Positions 27,479-37,796 of a stretch of DNA of 64,000 nt are shown piece by piece. The notes below the pieces were generated by a model, which worked only from the letters and a program-made list of their open reading frames with translations, was not told the origin of the DNA and searched no databases. The DNA is taken from contig JANWWI010000001.1 in the NCBI GenBank assembly GCA_025056355.1, positions 1 through 64,000 on the forward strand, in the 5' to 3' direction. A program made the position numbers and the translations under genes. Within the stretch, counting starts at the first letter, position 1, and each line of letters opens with the position of its first letter. Origin of the DNA: Casimicrobiaceae bacterium. GTDB lineage: Bacteria > Pseudomonadota > Gammaproteobacteria > Burkholderiales > Casimicrobiaceae.

Positions 27479-28354
27479 TTAGCTGGACGTGCGACGTGAC
27501 GGGTCACGAAGCGCCAGAGCTAGGTCGCGCGCGGCCTGTGGCGTGCGTGGCCCGAAGCCGAGCAGCAGCAGCGCATCGAGCGCGACCACATGCCGGGCGC
27601 GACCGGCGGGCGTGAGCCCGAGACCGGGCAGCGCAAGGAGCTTGTCGAGCCCGCCGAGGGCTGTCACGCCCTGGGTCGTGGTGAGAATCACATCGGGCGC
27701 GGCCGCAGCGGCGGCTTCCGGCGTGAGGGGGCGGTAGCCAGTGAAGCCGCCGGTGGCGAGGCGCCCGCCTGCGAGCTCGATCATCGCGGCGGCGGCCGTG
27801 TCCTGCCCCGCGATTTGCGGCGAGCCGCCATGCGAGAGGATGAAGAGCACACGCGGGGAGGGGCCTTTCGCCTCTGCGAGCGTGCGGCGCAACGCCTCGA
27901 GCTCGCTGGCGATGCGCTCATCGAGGAGGCGGCCTTCGCGTTCGCGTCCGAGGAGTGCTGCCACTCGGCGCACCCGCTCGCGCAGGGCCTCGATCGTGTG
28001 CCCCGCCGGCAAGGTCTCCACGCGCACGCCCGCCGCAGTGAGCTGTTTCATGACGGTCGGCGGGCCGGCTTCGACCGTGGCCAGCACCAGGTCGGGTTTG
28101 AGCGCGAGGATGCCCTCGGCTGAAAGCGCACGCAGGTAGCCGACCTTTGGCAGGCGGGTGGCTGCCTCCGGATAAAGGCTGGTCGTATCCACGGCCACAA
28201 GCGAGCGCTCCGCGCCAAGCGCATAGACGATCTCGGTGATCGAACCGGCTACGCTCACCACACGCGCCGGGGCGGGCTGGGCCCGCACGGCCTTTGCGAA
28301 CCACGTAGCCCCAAGCGCAAGGCTCAACCGCCCGAGCGCAGCCCGACGGTTCAT
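27479..28354 (-). CDS. hmuT: Periplasmic haem-binding protein HmuT
   Basis: 291 residues, the cluster A-2-type substrate-binding protein that carries haem to HmuUV. Signal peptide: RAALGRLSLALGATWFAKAVRAQP. Core: RVVSVAGSITEIVYALGAE, SLYPEAATRLPKVGYLRALS and the haem-binding Tyr region GGFTGYRPLTPEA. The ATG overlaps the hmuS stop by 4 nt (ATGA). Confidence 0.93.
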   Translation of the reverse strand: MNRRAALGRLSLALGATWFAKAVRAQPAPARVVSVAGSITEIVYALGAERSLVAVDTTSLYPEAATRLPKVGYLRALSAEGILALKPDLVLATVEAGPPTVMKQLTAAGVRVETLPAGHTIEALRERVRRVAALLGREREGRLLDERIASELEALRRTLAEAKGPSPRVLFILSHGGSPQIAGQDTAAAAMIELAGGRLATGGFTGYRPLTPEAAAAAAPDVILTTTQGVTALGGLDKLLALPGLGLTPAGRARHVVALDALLLLGFGPRTPQAARDLALALRDPSRRTSS

Positions 28355-29484
28355 GCCGAAAGCCTCCCTTCCCGTTCGATATCGGCGGCAAGCGTGCGCC
28401 AGTCTTCCCGCTCCGGCACGCCCGGTTTGCGCTTACCGAAGAACAGCGCGATCGTTTCGCCGGCCAGATCGAAAAGTTCGAGCGAGGTGACGACACCGTC
28501 GGCCGTGGGCTTGCGGACGATCCAGGCCTGATTGATCAAATCCTCACGTAGATGCAGGTTGAAGAGCGGGTCCATGACGTTGACCCACGGCCCGAGGCGC
28601 TGGATGTTTGCGACCGCTCCGGTGTGGATCTGGATGCAGCCGGGGTTGCCGACAAAGACCATGATCTCGAGCCCGCGCCGCGCGGCCTCCTCGAGCAGGC
28701 GACCGGCGCTGCCGGGCGCGACCGGTGTCGTGAACTGCCCTTGCGCGACCGCCATCGCGCGCGTGCGCGAAAGCCCGAAGCGTTTGAGCAGCCCAAAGAA
28801 CTCGTGCGTATCCTGAAGATTTGACCAGGCGCGGAGAAATTCTTTGAGGTCCGCACTGTCGGGCTCTGAATCCTCCTGCGCCGGTTCGTACTCCGGCAGT
28901 TCGGCTACCCAGGTGGGGCGCTGATCCTCAGCGGTGTAGAGCTCGGCGAGTTCGAGCAGTGCCGCGCGGTCGGTCGCCGGGCGCTCGAAGACCTTGTGCA
29001 CCGCCGTGCCGTCGGCGTCGTAGAACTGTAGCGACAGCCGTTCGCCGTCAGCTTGCGCCTCGCGTACGAGGAAGGCTTCTTTCCAGTGCTTGTAGAAGAT
29101 GCGCAGATCGATGTCGGGCCCGAGCACGAGGCCAACATGGGCTTTCTCGCTCGCCTCCTCGTAGACACCGATGCGCTCGTGCACAGCCGCCTCGTTGCGG
29201 GTAAGGGCCATGAGCGGCCCGCAGGCCTTGAGCCCCTCGATAAGCCGCGGCGCATCGGCGGCGCGCAGGCGCGTGGCGCGAAGCGGAGCTTCGGCACCCA
29301 CGTGCAAGGCGACCGCTTCGCCCTCAGAGAGGCCGATGGCGGCGGCGGCTTCGCGCTGCCGCAGCTTGCGTTCGGCCTTGATGCGCGCGTAGTCGCGGCG
29401 CAGGCTGGCGATGTCGCGCCCCGCGCGCGGCTGCGGGACCTCAGGGGCGCTTGTCGGATTCGGTTCAACGGTGATCGTGCTCAT
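28351..29484 (-). CDS. hmuS: Haem-degrading or chaperone protein HmuS
   Basis: 377 residues, a cytoplasmic haem-handling protein of the HemS/HmuS/PhuS family. It is made of two related repeats: residues about 25-185 (first half: LRRDYARIKAERKLRQREAA) and residues about 200-370 (second half: DTHEFFGLLKRFGLSRTRAM). The His of DTHEF is the expected proximal haem ligand. GGAGA lies 5 nt before the ATG at 29484. It is the first enzyme-like gene after the receptor and small protein. Confidence 0.93.
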   Translation of the reverse strand: MSTITVEPNPTSAPEVPQPRAGRDIASLRRDYARIKAERKLRQREAAAAIGLSEGEAVALHVGAEAPLRATRLRAADAPRLIEGLKACGPLMALTRNEAAVHERIGVYEEASEKAHVGLVLGPDIDLRIFYKHWKEAFLVREAQADGERLSLQFYDADGTAVHKVFERPATDRAALLELAELYTAEDQRPTWVAELPEYEPAQEDSEPDSADLKEFLRAWSNLQDTHEFFGLLKRFGLSRTRAMAVAQGQFTTPVAPGSAGRLLEEAARRGLEIMVFVGNPGCIQIHTGAVANIQRLGPWVNVMDPLFNLHLREDLINQAWIVRKPTADGVVTSLELFDLAGETIALFFGKRKPGVPEREDWRTLAADIEREGRLSA

Positions 29485-29535
29485 GCGGTCTCCTTCGTGG
29501 CATCGCAAGTCGGATTGAGGCAAGGACGGCAGCGC

Positions 29536-29853
29536 TCAATGCAGCGTCGAATGCGGCGTTCTGGCTGGCACCGCATCTGTTTCGGGGTTCGGGTCGGCGG
29601 GCGCGGTCTTTTCGCCCGGGGCGCTGAGCCGTAGTCGCCGGGCATCCCAAACCCGAGCGAGGTTCGAGCACAGCAACCGGAACGGCGGCGACAGATGCGG
29701 ACAGCTTGCAAGCCGATTCAGATTGCTGGTGATCCTGGCGGCAACGAGCGGGCAGCTGCACTCACTTGCATGCGTAAGCAGCGCAAGCGTGCCGGCGAGC
29801 ACCGGCTCCACTTGGCCGGGATCGAGCTCCGGGGACAGATCGTCTTGCTTCAT
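29536..29853 (-). CDS. Small Cys-Pro-containing protein in the haem operon
   Basis: 105 residues. Its ATG overlaps the receptor's stop (ATGA). I do not recognise a named family, though an unannotated small gene at this place is known to me from related haem loci. Visible features: a helical N-terminal half (VEPVLAGTLALLTHASE), four cysteines in ECSCP, SCPHL and LLCSN, and a disordered Pro-rich tail. Two Cys-Pro dipeptides, CSCPL and SCPHL, resemble haem-regulatory motifs. Placement between the TonB receptor and HmuS suggests a role in haem sensing or delivery. No signal peptide. Confidence 0.6.
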   Translation of the reverse strand: MKQDDLSPELDPGQVEPVLAGTLALLTHASECSCPLVAARITSNLNRLASCPHLSPPFRLLCSNLARVWDARRLRLSAPGEKTAPADPNPETDAVPARTPHSTLH

Positions 29854-32138
29854 CACTTGAACTCCCAGCGAAGCGTGGCTGCAACGGCGCGGCGCGACTG
29901 TGTGTAGGCATCGAGGATCGGCGAGTTGGCCGCAACCCCGCGCACATCGGTCCACTCCCAGTACTTTTTGTCGGTCAGGTTGCGCACCCCGACGACGAGT
30001 CGGCCCTGCGGATGAAACTGCCAGTAGGCGTCGAGGTCGAGATGGGTGGATGCCGGCGGGAGAAACTGGCTTGCTGTGGGCGCAAGCGTGTCGGTGACAT
30101 CTGCGGCGCGCTTGCGCGCTGAGTGCACCGCGCGCAGCGTGGCGCCGTAGGCTTCACTCGGCGCGCGCCACTCGAGCGAGGCGATTGCCCGCAGCGGGTT
30201 CACGCTGTTGAGCGGCGAGCGCGTGCTGCCGGTGATCTGATCGCCCTTGGTGTAGGCGATGCCGAAACGCGAGCGAAAGCCCATGCCCCAGTCGACCCGG
30301 GCGCTTGCCTCGGCGCCGCGGAGGCGCACACCCGAGAGGTTGACGAACTGAAACGTGGTCGGGTTGGCGCGCGTGCCGTTGCCGCTCACGACGACCTGTT
30401 CGATAAAGTCGCGATAGCGGCCATAAAACGCGGCCAGGTCGAAAGCCACCGGTGTGGCCGAGGACTTGATGCCGACTTCGACCGTGCGGTTGGTCTCGGG
30501 CTTGAGGTTGGGGTTGGCGATCGTCTGGTAGGGTGCGGCGCTTGTGAGGTTCGTGAAGCCCTGGTTGACCTGGTGCGGCTGCGGCGCACGAAAACCCTGC
30601 GCGAAGTTTGCATACGCCGTGTGGCGTGGCGCGAACTTCCAGACGAGCCCGAGCTTGGGCGACACGCGATCACCCGAGGTGCCCTTTGGGTTGGCGCCCT
30701 GGTAGAGCGGGCTCGCCTCCGGCGCGAGCCGGTAGCGGTCGTAGCGCAGGGCCGGGATCACGAGCAGGCGGCCGTCGCGGTCGAGCGCGATCTCATCCTG
30801 GACGAAGGCGCCGAAGGTGCGAAACGACGTGTCCGGGAAGCGCTTGAGCGGAAAGGTCTCGCCGGTCGGCGGAAAGTTGCCGTCGGTGAGTGCCACGTAG
30901 TCGGCATCGATCGCGTCGAAGCCGTAGACCACGCGGTGCGTGAGCCCGCCCGCGGTGAAGGTTTTCTCGGCATCGGCGGAGATGCCGATGAAGCGCTCGT
31001 CGTAGTGCTGGTCGCGCAGGCGGATGGTGCCATTCGAGCGGAACTCGTAGGTCACCTGCCGGTTGCCGCCGCTTTGCGCGTAGAGCCCGGCGGTCAGGCG
31101 ATCGGCCCAAGGTGAACCGAGGTCGGTGTCGACAAAGCGCAGCATGCCGCGATCGCGTCGCACCGTGTCGTAGCCGACCGCGCGGTCGATCGTGAGTGTG
31201 GCCGGGTTGGTGCTGCGCGGCTGAATCGAGGTGAGGAGCTCCACATCGAAATCGGTACGCGTGGTCTCGAAGGTCGCTTCCAGCCGACGGGCCGGACTCA
31301 CCGCGTAGTGCCACTTGAAGAGCCCTGAGCTCGTCTGTTGGTCGGTCGGGTTCGCGGCGGTACGGTTCGCACCCACAGCAGTGTTGGTGCCGAAGTTCTC
31401 CGCCTCGTGACCGCGTCGATGCGCCGCGACCGCGAGCAGGCGGCTCTCGTCGAAGCGAGACGCCACGGTCGCGGTCACCGTGTAGCTGTCGTCCTCGCTG
31501 TCGTAGCCGCCCGAGAGCGCCGCGTAGAACGGCCCGCGCGTGCGCCGGAGCAGCTCCTCCGGCGTGCGGGTGAAGAAGCTCACCGCGCCAGCCAACCCGT
31601 CGCTGCCGTAGAGCGCCGAGGCCGGTCCGCGCAGGATTTCCACGCGCGAGATCGTGGCCAGGTCGATGTAGTCGCCCCGGCCCATGTTGGTGGCGCCGAA
31701 GGAGTAGGCATTCGGGACTCGCAAGCCGTCCACTTGGATCAGCACGCGGTTGCCTTCGATGCCGCGGATGTTGAAGCCCGCGTCGCGATCGCGCCCGAGC
31801 CCGCTGCCGGCGGCGGAAAAACGCGCCGGCGCTCGACGTACGGTGACGCCCGGCTCGTCGGCGACCAGATCCTTGATCGACTGCACCTGGCGCTTTTCGA
31901 TCTCCTCGGCATCGATCAGGCGCACCTGGGCTGGCGTTTCCTCATCGCTTCGCTCGCTGCGCGCCCCGGAGACCACGACCGGCTGCACACGCTGGGCGAG
32001 CTGGGCCTGTTCGAGCGCGAGATCGGCCTGAGCAACGCTCGGCGCTGAGCCGGCGAGCGTGGCTACGGCGAGCGATACAGCGCAAGCCACGCGGCGCGGG
32101 GAGGAAGCAGGAGAAGGGCAGACGACAAAAGTCAACAT
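29853..32138 (-). CDS. hmuR: TonB-dependent haem receptor HmuR
   Basis: About 761 residues. It is an outer-membrane 22-strand barrel for haem or haemoprotein. Signal peptide: PRRVACAVSLAVATLAGSAPSVAQA. Plug domain: ETPAQVRLIDAEEIEKRQV, NIRGIEGNRVLIQVDGLRVP and VEILRGPASALYGSDGLAGA. The FRAP/NPNL signature of haem receptors is visible as GFRAPQPHQVNQGF and IANPNLKPETN. The start is uncertain: ATGs at 32138 and 32159 come from a tandem 21-bp duplication, and neither has a good Shine-Dalgarno sequence. It is the first gene of the operon after a Fur-controlled promoter. Confidence 0.9.
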   Translation of the reverse strand: MLTFVVCPSPASSPRRVACAVSLAVATLAGSAPSVAQADLALEQAQLAQRVQPVVVSGARSERSDEETPAQVRLIDAEEIEKRQVQSIKDLVADEPGVTVRRAPARFSAAGSGLGRDRDAGFNIRGIEGNRVLIQVDGLRVPNAYSFGATNMGRGDYIDLATISRVEILRGPASALYGSDGLAGAVSFFTRTPEELLRRTRGPFYAALSGGYDSEDDSYTVTATVASRFDESRLLAVAAHRRGHEAENFGTNTAVGANRTAANPTDQQTSSGLFKWHYAVSPARRLEATFETTRTDFDVELLTSIQPRSTNPATLTIDRAVGYDTVRRDRGMLRFVDTDLGSPWADRLTAGLYAQSGGNRQVTYEFRSNGTIRLRDQHYDERFIGISADAEKTFTAGGLTHRVVYGFDAIDADYVALTDGNFPPTGETFPLKRFPDTSFRTFGAFVQDEIALDRDGRLLVIPALRYDRYRLAPEASPLYQGANPKGTSGDRVSPKLGLVWKFAPRHTAYANFAQGFRAPQPHQVNQGFTNLTSAAPYQTIANPNLKPETNRTVEVGIKSSATPVAFDLAAFYGRYRDFIEQVVVSGNGTRANPTTFQFVNLSGVRLRGAEASARVDWGMGFRSRFGIAYTKGDQITGSTRSPLNSVNPLRAIASLEWRAPSEAYGATLRAVHSARKRAADVTDTLAPTASQFLPPASTHLDLDAYWQFHPQGRLVVGVRNLTDKKYWEWTDVRGVAANSPILDAYTQSRRAVAATLRWEFK

Positions 32139-32172
32139 GAAGCAGCGAGCAGTCAACATGAAGCAGCGAACA
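32131..32172. repeat. Tandem 21-bp duplication of the hmuR start region
   Basis: Two adjacent 21-bp units (32131-32151 and 32152-32172) differ at one base. Each contains a CAT, so each supplies an ATG and the coding start MLT on the minus strand, in the same frame. The duplication adds seven residues and creates two equivalent start sites. Confidence 0.85.
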
Positions 32173-32182
32173 AAAAGCAGGT

Positions 32183-32198
32183 CCAAAGGGCCCTTTGG
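32183..32198. promoter_or_regulatory. Perfect 16-bp palindrome in the hmuR leader
   Basis: CCAAAGGGCCCTTTGG lies between the Fur-box promoter and the hmuR start. It could be a dimeric regulator's operator or a short RNA hairpin. No known factor was matched. Confidence 0.45.
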
Positions 32199-32327
32199 GG
32201 GGAGACAAAGACCGCCTCGCTGGCTAGCGTCAAGGAGTAACCGCATCGCTTGCGGGCAGCGCAGACCTCACGCCCCGGCAGCGATGCCGAGGCGTCAGGC
32301 GGTGGGTGCCGAGCGCCCACAAAGCGA

Positions 32328-32356
32328 AGCATAATACGAATGATTCGCAATTGCAA
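32328..32356 (-). promoter_or_regulatory. Fur-box promoter of the haem operon
   Basis: On the minus strand TTGCAA (32356-32351), a 17-bp spacer and TATGCT (32333-32328) form a sigma-70-type promoter. The spacer contains CGAATCATTCG, a near-perfect dyad resembling a Fur box (extended site about 32333-32351). Fur with iron would block the promoter, so expression when iron is scarce is expected. The hemP gene lies on the other side and may share control. Confidence 0.7.
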
Positions 32357-32487
32357 CAGCTCGATGCCCGTCGGCGCCTTGCGCCCGCTCACCCCGCGCT
32401 GCGAAGGCCTACCCCGACGCGGATCGGATTAAGCCCGCTTCCCCAAAGTGCGGGCACAGGGATGTTTTGAACGTTGGAGTCCAAGGC

Positions 32488-32766
32488 ATGAATTCGAACC
32501 ACAAGGGGTACGCTCACACCGCGAAGCAGCTTCGCGGTACGAAGCCAAATGCAAAGCGCTCGCCGAGCCCCGTTCGGTGGGGTTTGTCTGCGGGCGAGTC
32601 CGCGCAGGCTTTGCCCGCCTCGCCGGTTGCGCTTGCGCTCGAGCGGTGCGTAAGAAGCGAAGAATTGCTCGGCTCTGCCAAGCGTCTCACCATCGAGCAT
32701 GACGGCAAGCGCTACGTGCTGCGGCTGACGAAGCGCAAACGGCTGCTGCTGACGGCGGCGGAATAG
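32488..32766 (+). CDS. hemP: HemP/HmuP family haem-uptake regulator
   Basis: 92 residues. The last third (ELLGSAKRLTIEHDGKRY and LRLTKRKRLLLT) matches HemP/HmuP, a small protein needed for full expression of haem receptor genes in related bacteria. The first 55 residues are a basic, Ser/Pro-rich extension beyond the usual 40-60 aa family size. The ATG at 32488 is chosen; GGAG lies 10-13 bases upstream. The gene is divergent from hmuR across the Fur-box region. Confidence 0.75.
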   Translation: MNSNHKGYAHTAKQLRGTKPNAKRSPSPVRWGLSAGESAQALPASPVALALERCVRSEELLGSAKRLTIEHDGKRYVLRLTKRKRLLLTAAE

Positions 32767-32925
32767 CTGGCGGGCCTCCTGCGGTTGTGTGGCGCGACTT
32801 GGCGCATCCGCCGGCATAGCCCGGGGCGGGAAGCGCTCGAGCGCTCGGGCGCAACGCGCTGGCCGCGTGTGCGCCGCGCGGCCGCCGCGCCCCCGATGCT
32901 CCGACTTGCCGTAGCATCCAGGCAC

Positions 32926-34203
32926 ATGCCGTTGTCCCGTGATCCCGAGGCCGCCTCGAACCGCCAAGACCGACACCTGCCCTCATCGCAGCAGCCGTCC
33001 TCGGCTGTGTGCGAACCGGCCAGTGCCTCGGCGACTGATCCGCGCTACATCGTCCTGCTTGCGCTCTTACTGGGTGCGCAGCCGGTGGCGACCGACCTCT
33101 ATCTGCCTGCGCTGCCCGCGCTCAAGGCTGAGCTCGGCAACCCGGCGCTCACGCTCACGGCGATGATGCTGGCCTTTGGCCTTGCGCAGATTGTCTGGGG
33201 ACCCATCTCCGATCGGCACGGCCGAAAGCCCGTCTTGATCGGCGGCGCGCTTGGCTACACGCTTGCTTCGTTGGTGGGCGCGCTTGCGCCGAACATGGCG
33301 CTACTGGTGATTGCGCGCATCGTGCAGGGCATCGCGATGGCCGCGCTCATCGTCTGCGCGCGGGCCACCGTGCGCGACCTCTACGCGCCGGTTGAGGGCA
33401 TGCGGGTGCTTTCGAAGGGCCTCACGGGCTTGGGCTTTATCGCGCTTGCCTCGCCGCTTGTGGGGGCGGCGGTTGCAACGCTCACTCCCTGGCGCGGCTC
33501 GCTTGTCGCGATCGGTGTGTTCGGCTTGGTGGCGCTTGCCTGGATCGCGCTCTACTACCGCGAGAGCCTCTCGGAGGCGGCGCGAGTGCAGGCGCGCGCT
33601 GCGCCGAAGGGGGCGCTCCGAAAAGTGCTTTCGGGGCCGAAGTTTCGCGCCTGGACCGCGCTTGCAACCGCGAGCTACTGCACGCTCTTCGGTTTTCTGC
33701 TCGGCTCCTCGTTCGTCTACATGAACGTGTTCGGCTTCTCGGCCCTGGGCTGCGGCCTCGTGCTCGCCGCCAACTGCGTGGCCTACATCGCGGGCACGTG
33801 GTATTGCCGATGGCTGCTTGCGCGCCATGCGCCGGATCGTTCGGTCAGGATCGCCTCGCTTTGGTCGGTGGGCGGCGGGCTTGCGGTGCTCATCGTGAGC
33901 CTGCTCTGGCAGCCGCACCCGGCGGTCATGATCGCGGGCCAGTGCTTGTTTGCGATCGGACATGGGGTCAACCAGCCCTGCTCGCAGGCGGGTGCGATTG
34001 GCGACTATCCCGAGCATGCCGGCCGTGCCGCTTCGCTCTCTGGCGCCGCGATGATGATCGGCGCTTTTCTGACCGGGCAGGCCATGGCGCCGTTTCTTGG
34101 CGCAAGCGCGTGGCCGCTGATTGTGTCGAACGCCCTGGGTGGGGTGATGGTCTTTGCGATCGCTTGGACGGTCGTGCCGCGCGCGTATCGTCAAGCGCCC
34201 TGA
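32926..34203 (+). CDS. MFS drug-resistance transporter, Bcr/CflA type
   Basis: 425 residues, 12 membrane helices. Family motifs: VATDLYLPALPALKAELG in the first helix, LAFGLAQIVWGPISDRHGRKPV between helices 2 and 3, and RIVQGIAMAALIVCARATVRDLY. It probably exports a small toxic compound, but substrate is unknown. The start is a choice between ATGs at 32926 and 32896; the first residues are polar. It stands alone between hemP and the convergent urease cluster. Confidence 0.85.
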   Translation: MPLSRDPEAASNRQDRHLPSSQQPSSAVCEPASASATDPRYIVLLALLLGAQPVATDLYLPALPALKAELGNPALTLTAMMLAFGLAQIVWGPISDRHGRKPVLIGGALGYTLASLVGALAPNMALLVIARIVQGIAMAALIVCARATVRDLYAPVEGMRVLSKGLTGLGFIALASPLVGAAVATLTPWRGSLVAIGVFGLVALAWIALYYRESLSEAARVQARAAPKGALRKVLSGPKFRAWTALATASYCTLFGFLLGSSFVYMNVFGFSALGCGLVLAANCVAYIAGTWYCRWLLARHAPDRSVRIASLWSVGGGLAVLIVSLLWQPHPAVMIAGQCLFAIGHGVNQPCSQAGAIGDYPEHAGRAASLSGAAMMIGAFLTGQAMAPFLGASAWPLIVSNALGGVMVFAIAWTVVPRAYRQAP

Positions 34204-34205
34204 GC

Positions 34206-34844
34206 TCAGGCGCCCCCGAGCATCCCTTCGCGTTCGATGAAAGCAATCACCTGGTCGAGGCCCTGACCGGTCTTCAGGTTCGTGAAGACAAACGGCCGCT
34301 GCCCCCGCATGCGGCGGGCATCACGCTCCATGACCTCAAGCGAGGCGCCCACATAGGGGGCCAAATCAATCTTGTTGATCACGAGGAGGTCGCTTTTGAT
34401 AATCCCCGGACCGCCCTTGCGCGGGATCTTGTCACCGGCGGCCACGTCGATGACATAGATCGTGAGATCCGATAGCTCGGGGGAAAAGGTCGCCGCGAGG
34501 TTGTCGCCGCCCGACTCCACGAACACGAGTTCGAGCCCCGGAAAGCGGCGTACCAGCCGATCCACTGCCTCGAGGTTGATCGAAGCATCCTCACGAATGG
34601 CGGTGTGCGGACAGCCCCCGGTTTCAACACCGAGAATGCGCTCCGGGGGAAGTGCGCCGTGATCGACCAGAAACTGCGCATCCTCTTTGGTGTAGATGTC
34701 GTTGGTCACAGCCGCGATCTCGTAGCGTTCGCGAAAGTGACGGCAAAGCAAAAGCGTGAGGGCCGTTTTTCCCGAACCGACCGGCCCGCCGATACCGACC
34801 CGAAGCGGACCATGCGCATGCGTGCGCTGTGAGAAAGCGTTCAT
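34206..34844 (-). CDS. ureG: Urease accessory GTPase UreG
   Basis: 212 residues, a SIMIBI-class GTPase that drives nickel insertion. P-loop [11 protein letters not shown], switch-I region [10 protein letters not shown], the metal-binding CPH in [15 protein letters not shown], and the guanine-specificity NKID. ATG overlaps the ureF stop by 4 nt. It is the last gene of the urt-ure operon and is convergent with the MFS gene, only 2 bp apart. Confidence 0.96.
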   Translation of the reverse strand: MNAFSQRTHAHGPLRVGIGGPVGSGKTALTLLLCRHFRERYEIAAVTNDIYTKEDAQFLVDHGALPPERILGVETGGCPHTAIREDASINLEAVDRLVRRFPGLELVFVESGGDNLAATFSPELSDLTIYVIDVAAGDKIPRKGGPGIIKSDLLVINKIDLAPYVGASLEVMERDARRMRGQRPFVFTNLKTGQGLDQVIAFIEREGMLGGA

Positions 34845-35542
34845 GAGCGAAAAAGACGCGAGTACTGGGTTTCGTGCTGCATCGAAAGGATCGCAAGCAT
34901 CGGTGCGGCGGTGGCTTGCTCCTCTTCGGGAAGGGCGAGCACACGATCCACAACACGGTTGAGCTTGGAGGCAAGCCTGAGCAGAAGCCGCTGCCCGGCG
35001 ATCTGTCCGAGCGGCAGGGCCTTGGCGAGCACCATGACCTGATTTTCGAGGAAGCCGAAGAGATAGCCGGTAAGCCCGGCACGCACATCAAGCCTGAGGC
35101 TCGCCGCGGCGATGGCTGCGGCCACCGGCGCACTGAGCTGCGTGTTGCCCAACAAATCATCAAGACGCGCGCGCTCGCTCTCGCTGAGTTCAGGCACTTG
35201 CCTGATCCAGGCGGTGTAGGCATACCCGACCTGAAGCGTCTCGGCGCGGGGCTCGCTCGATTCCCTGGTCGCGACAAAGGTCGTGTTGAGGGCAGTAAGT
35301 TGCGCCACATCTTTCGCGTGCCAGAGCGCATGCGCCTGGGCATAGACCGGCGCCTCGTACCGCGCAAGCACGAGCTCGAGATGATCCGCGATCCAGCGCT
35401 GCGCGCTTAGGCTGTCGTGCACGCTGCCCGCATCGATTGCGGACTCGAGACCTTGGGAATAACTGAAAGCGCCTACGGGCAGCGCAGGCGAGGCGAGCTG
35501 CAAGAGCCGCGCGAGCGCCGCTGGCCCAAGGTCGGTGTTCAT
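34841..35542 (-). CDS. ureF: Urease accessory protein UreF
   Basis: 233 residues, helical. UreF bridges UreD and UreG and gates GTP hydrolysis in the activation complex. Family motifs: [18 protein letters not shown] at the N-terminus and [17 protein letters not shown] in the middle. Junctions with ureE and ureG are both 4-nt ATGA overlaps. Confidence 0.95.
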   Translation of the reverse strand: MNTDLGPAALARLLQLASPALPVGAFSYSQGLESAIDAGSVHDSLSAQRWIADHLELVLARYEAPVYAQAHALWHAKDVAQLTALNTTFVATRESSEPRAETLQVGYAYTAWIRQVPELSESERARLDDLLGNTQLSAPVAAAIAAASLRLDVRAGLTGYLFGFLENQVMVLAKALPLGQIAGQRLLLRLASKLNRVVDRVLALPEEEQATAAPMLAILSMQHETQYSRLFRS

Positions 35543-36057
35543 CGATCCTGTGTGCGGGGCGAGAGCCCGTCATGGATACGCCCGCCGTGGCCGAGGTCAT
35601 CGTGCGCATGATGCACATGCGAGTGTCCGTAGGCGCCGGTTTCCGGCTGAAACGCTCGGGTGACTTCGCTGACCGTGCCGCCCAAACTTTCGACCATTGC
35701 GCGAAGCACATGGTCGGGCAGGATCAACAAATGATCCGCGGCGACCGCGAGCGGCACATGCCGATTGCCGATGTGGTAGGCAATCCGAAGCAGGGTGACC
35801 GGGTCGGGGGCGCGCACCTCGAGCAAGCTCTCCGGTAGGGCTTCCACGCGAACCACCCGCCCGTCGTCTAGGCGCAGGCAATCACCGTCGGCAAGCACCG
35901 TTCCCGGTTTGAGCATGAGGCCGATTTCCTCGCCCGAGGCGAGCCGTGTGCGCAGGCGGCTCTTTTCACGCTGGGCAAAGCTAAGCCGCACAACCGCATC
36001 GACCGCAGGTGGGTGAGCCGCAGGCGGCAAGCGTTCGGTAGCCACTGGCATGCTCAT
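35539..36057 (-). CDS. ureE: Urease nickel metallochaperone UreE
   Basis: 172 residues. It supplies Ni2+ to UreG. The peptide-binding N-domain (SRLRTRLASGEEIGLML) is followed by the nickel domain with AYHIGNRHVPL. The C-terminus carries a His-rich tail (GHSHVHHAHDD), expected for nickel storage. It follows ureC after an 8-bp gap and overlaps ureF by 4 nt. Confidence 0.95.
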   Translation of the reverse strand: MSMPVATERLPPAAHPPAVDAVVRLSFAQREKSRLRTRLASGEEIGLMLKPGTVLADGDCLRLDDGRVVRVEALPESLLEVRAPDPVTLLRIAYHIGNRHVPLAVAADHLLILPDHVLRAMVESLGGTVSEVTRAFQPETGAYGHSHVHHAHDDLGHGGRIHDGLSPRTQDR

Positions 36058-36065
36058 GGGGGGCC

Positions 36066-37792
<1,727 letters not shown>

Positions 37793-37796
<4 letters not shown>

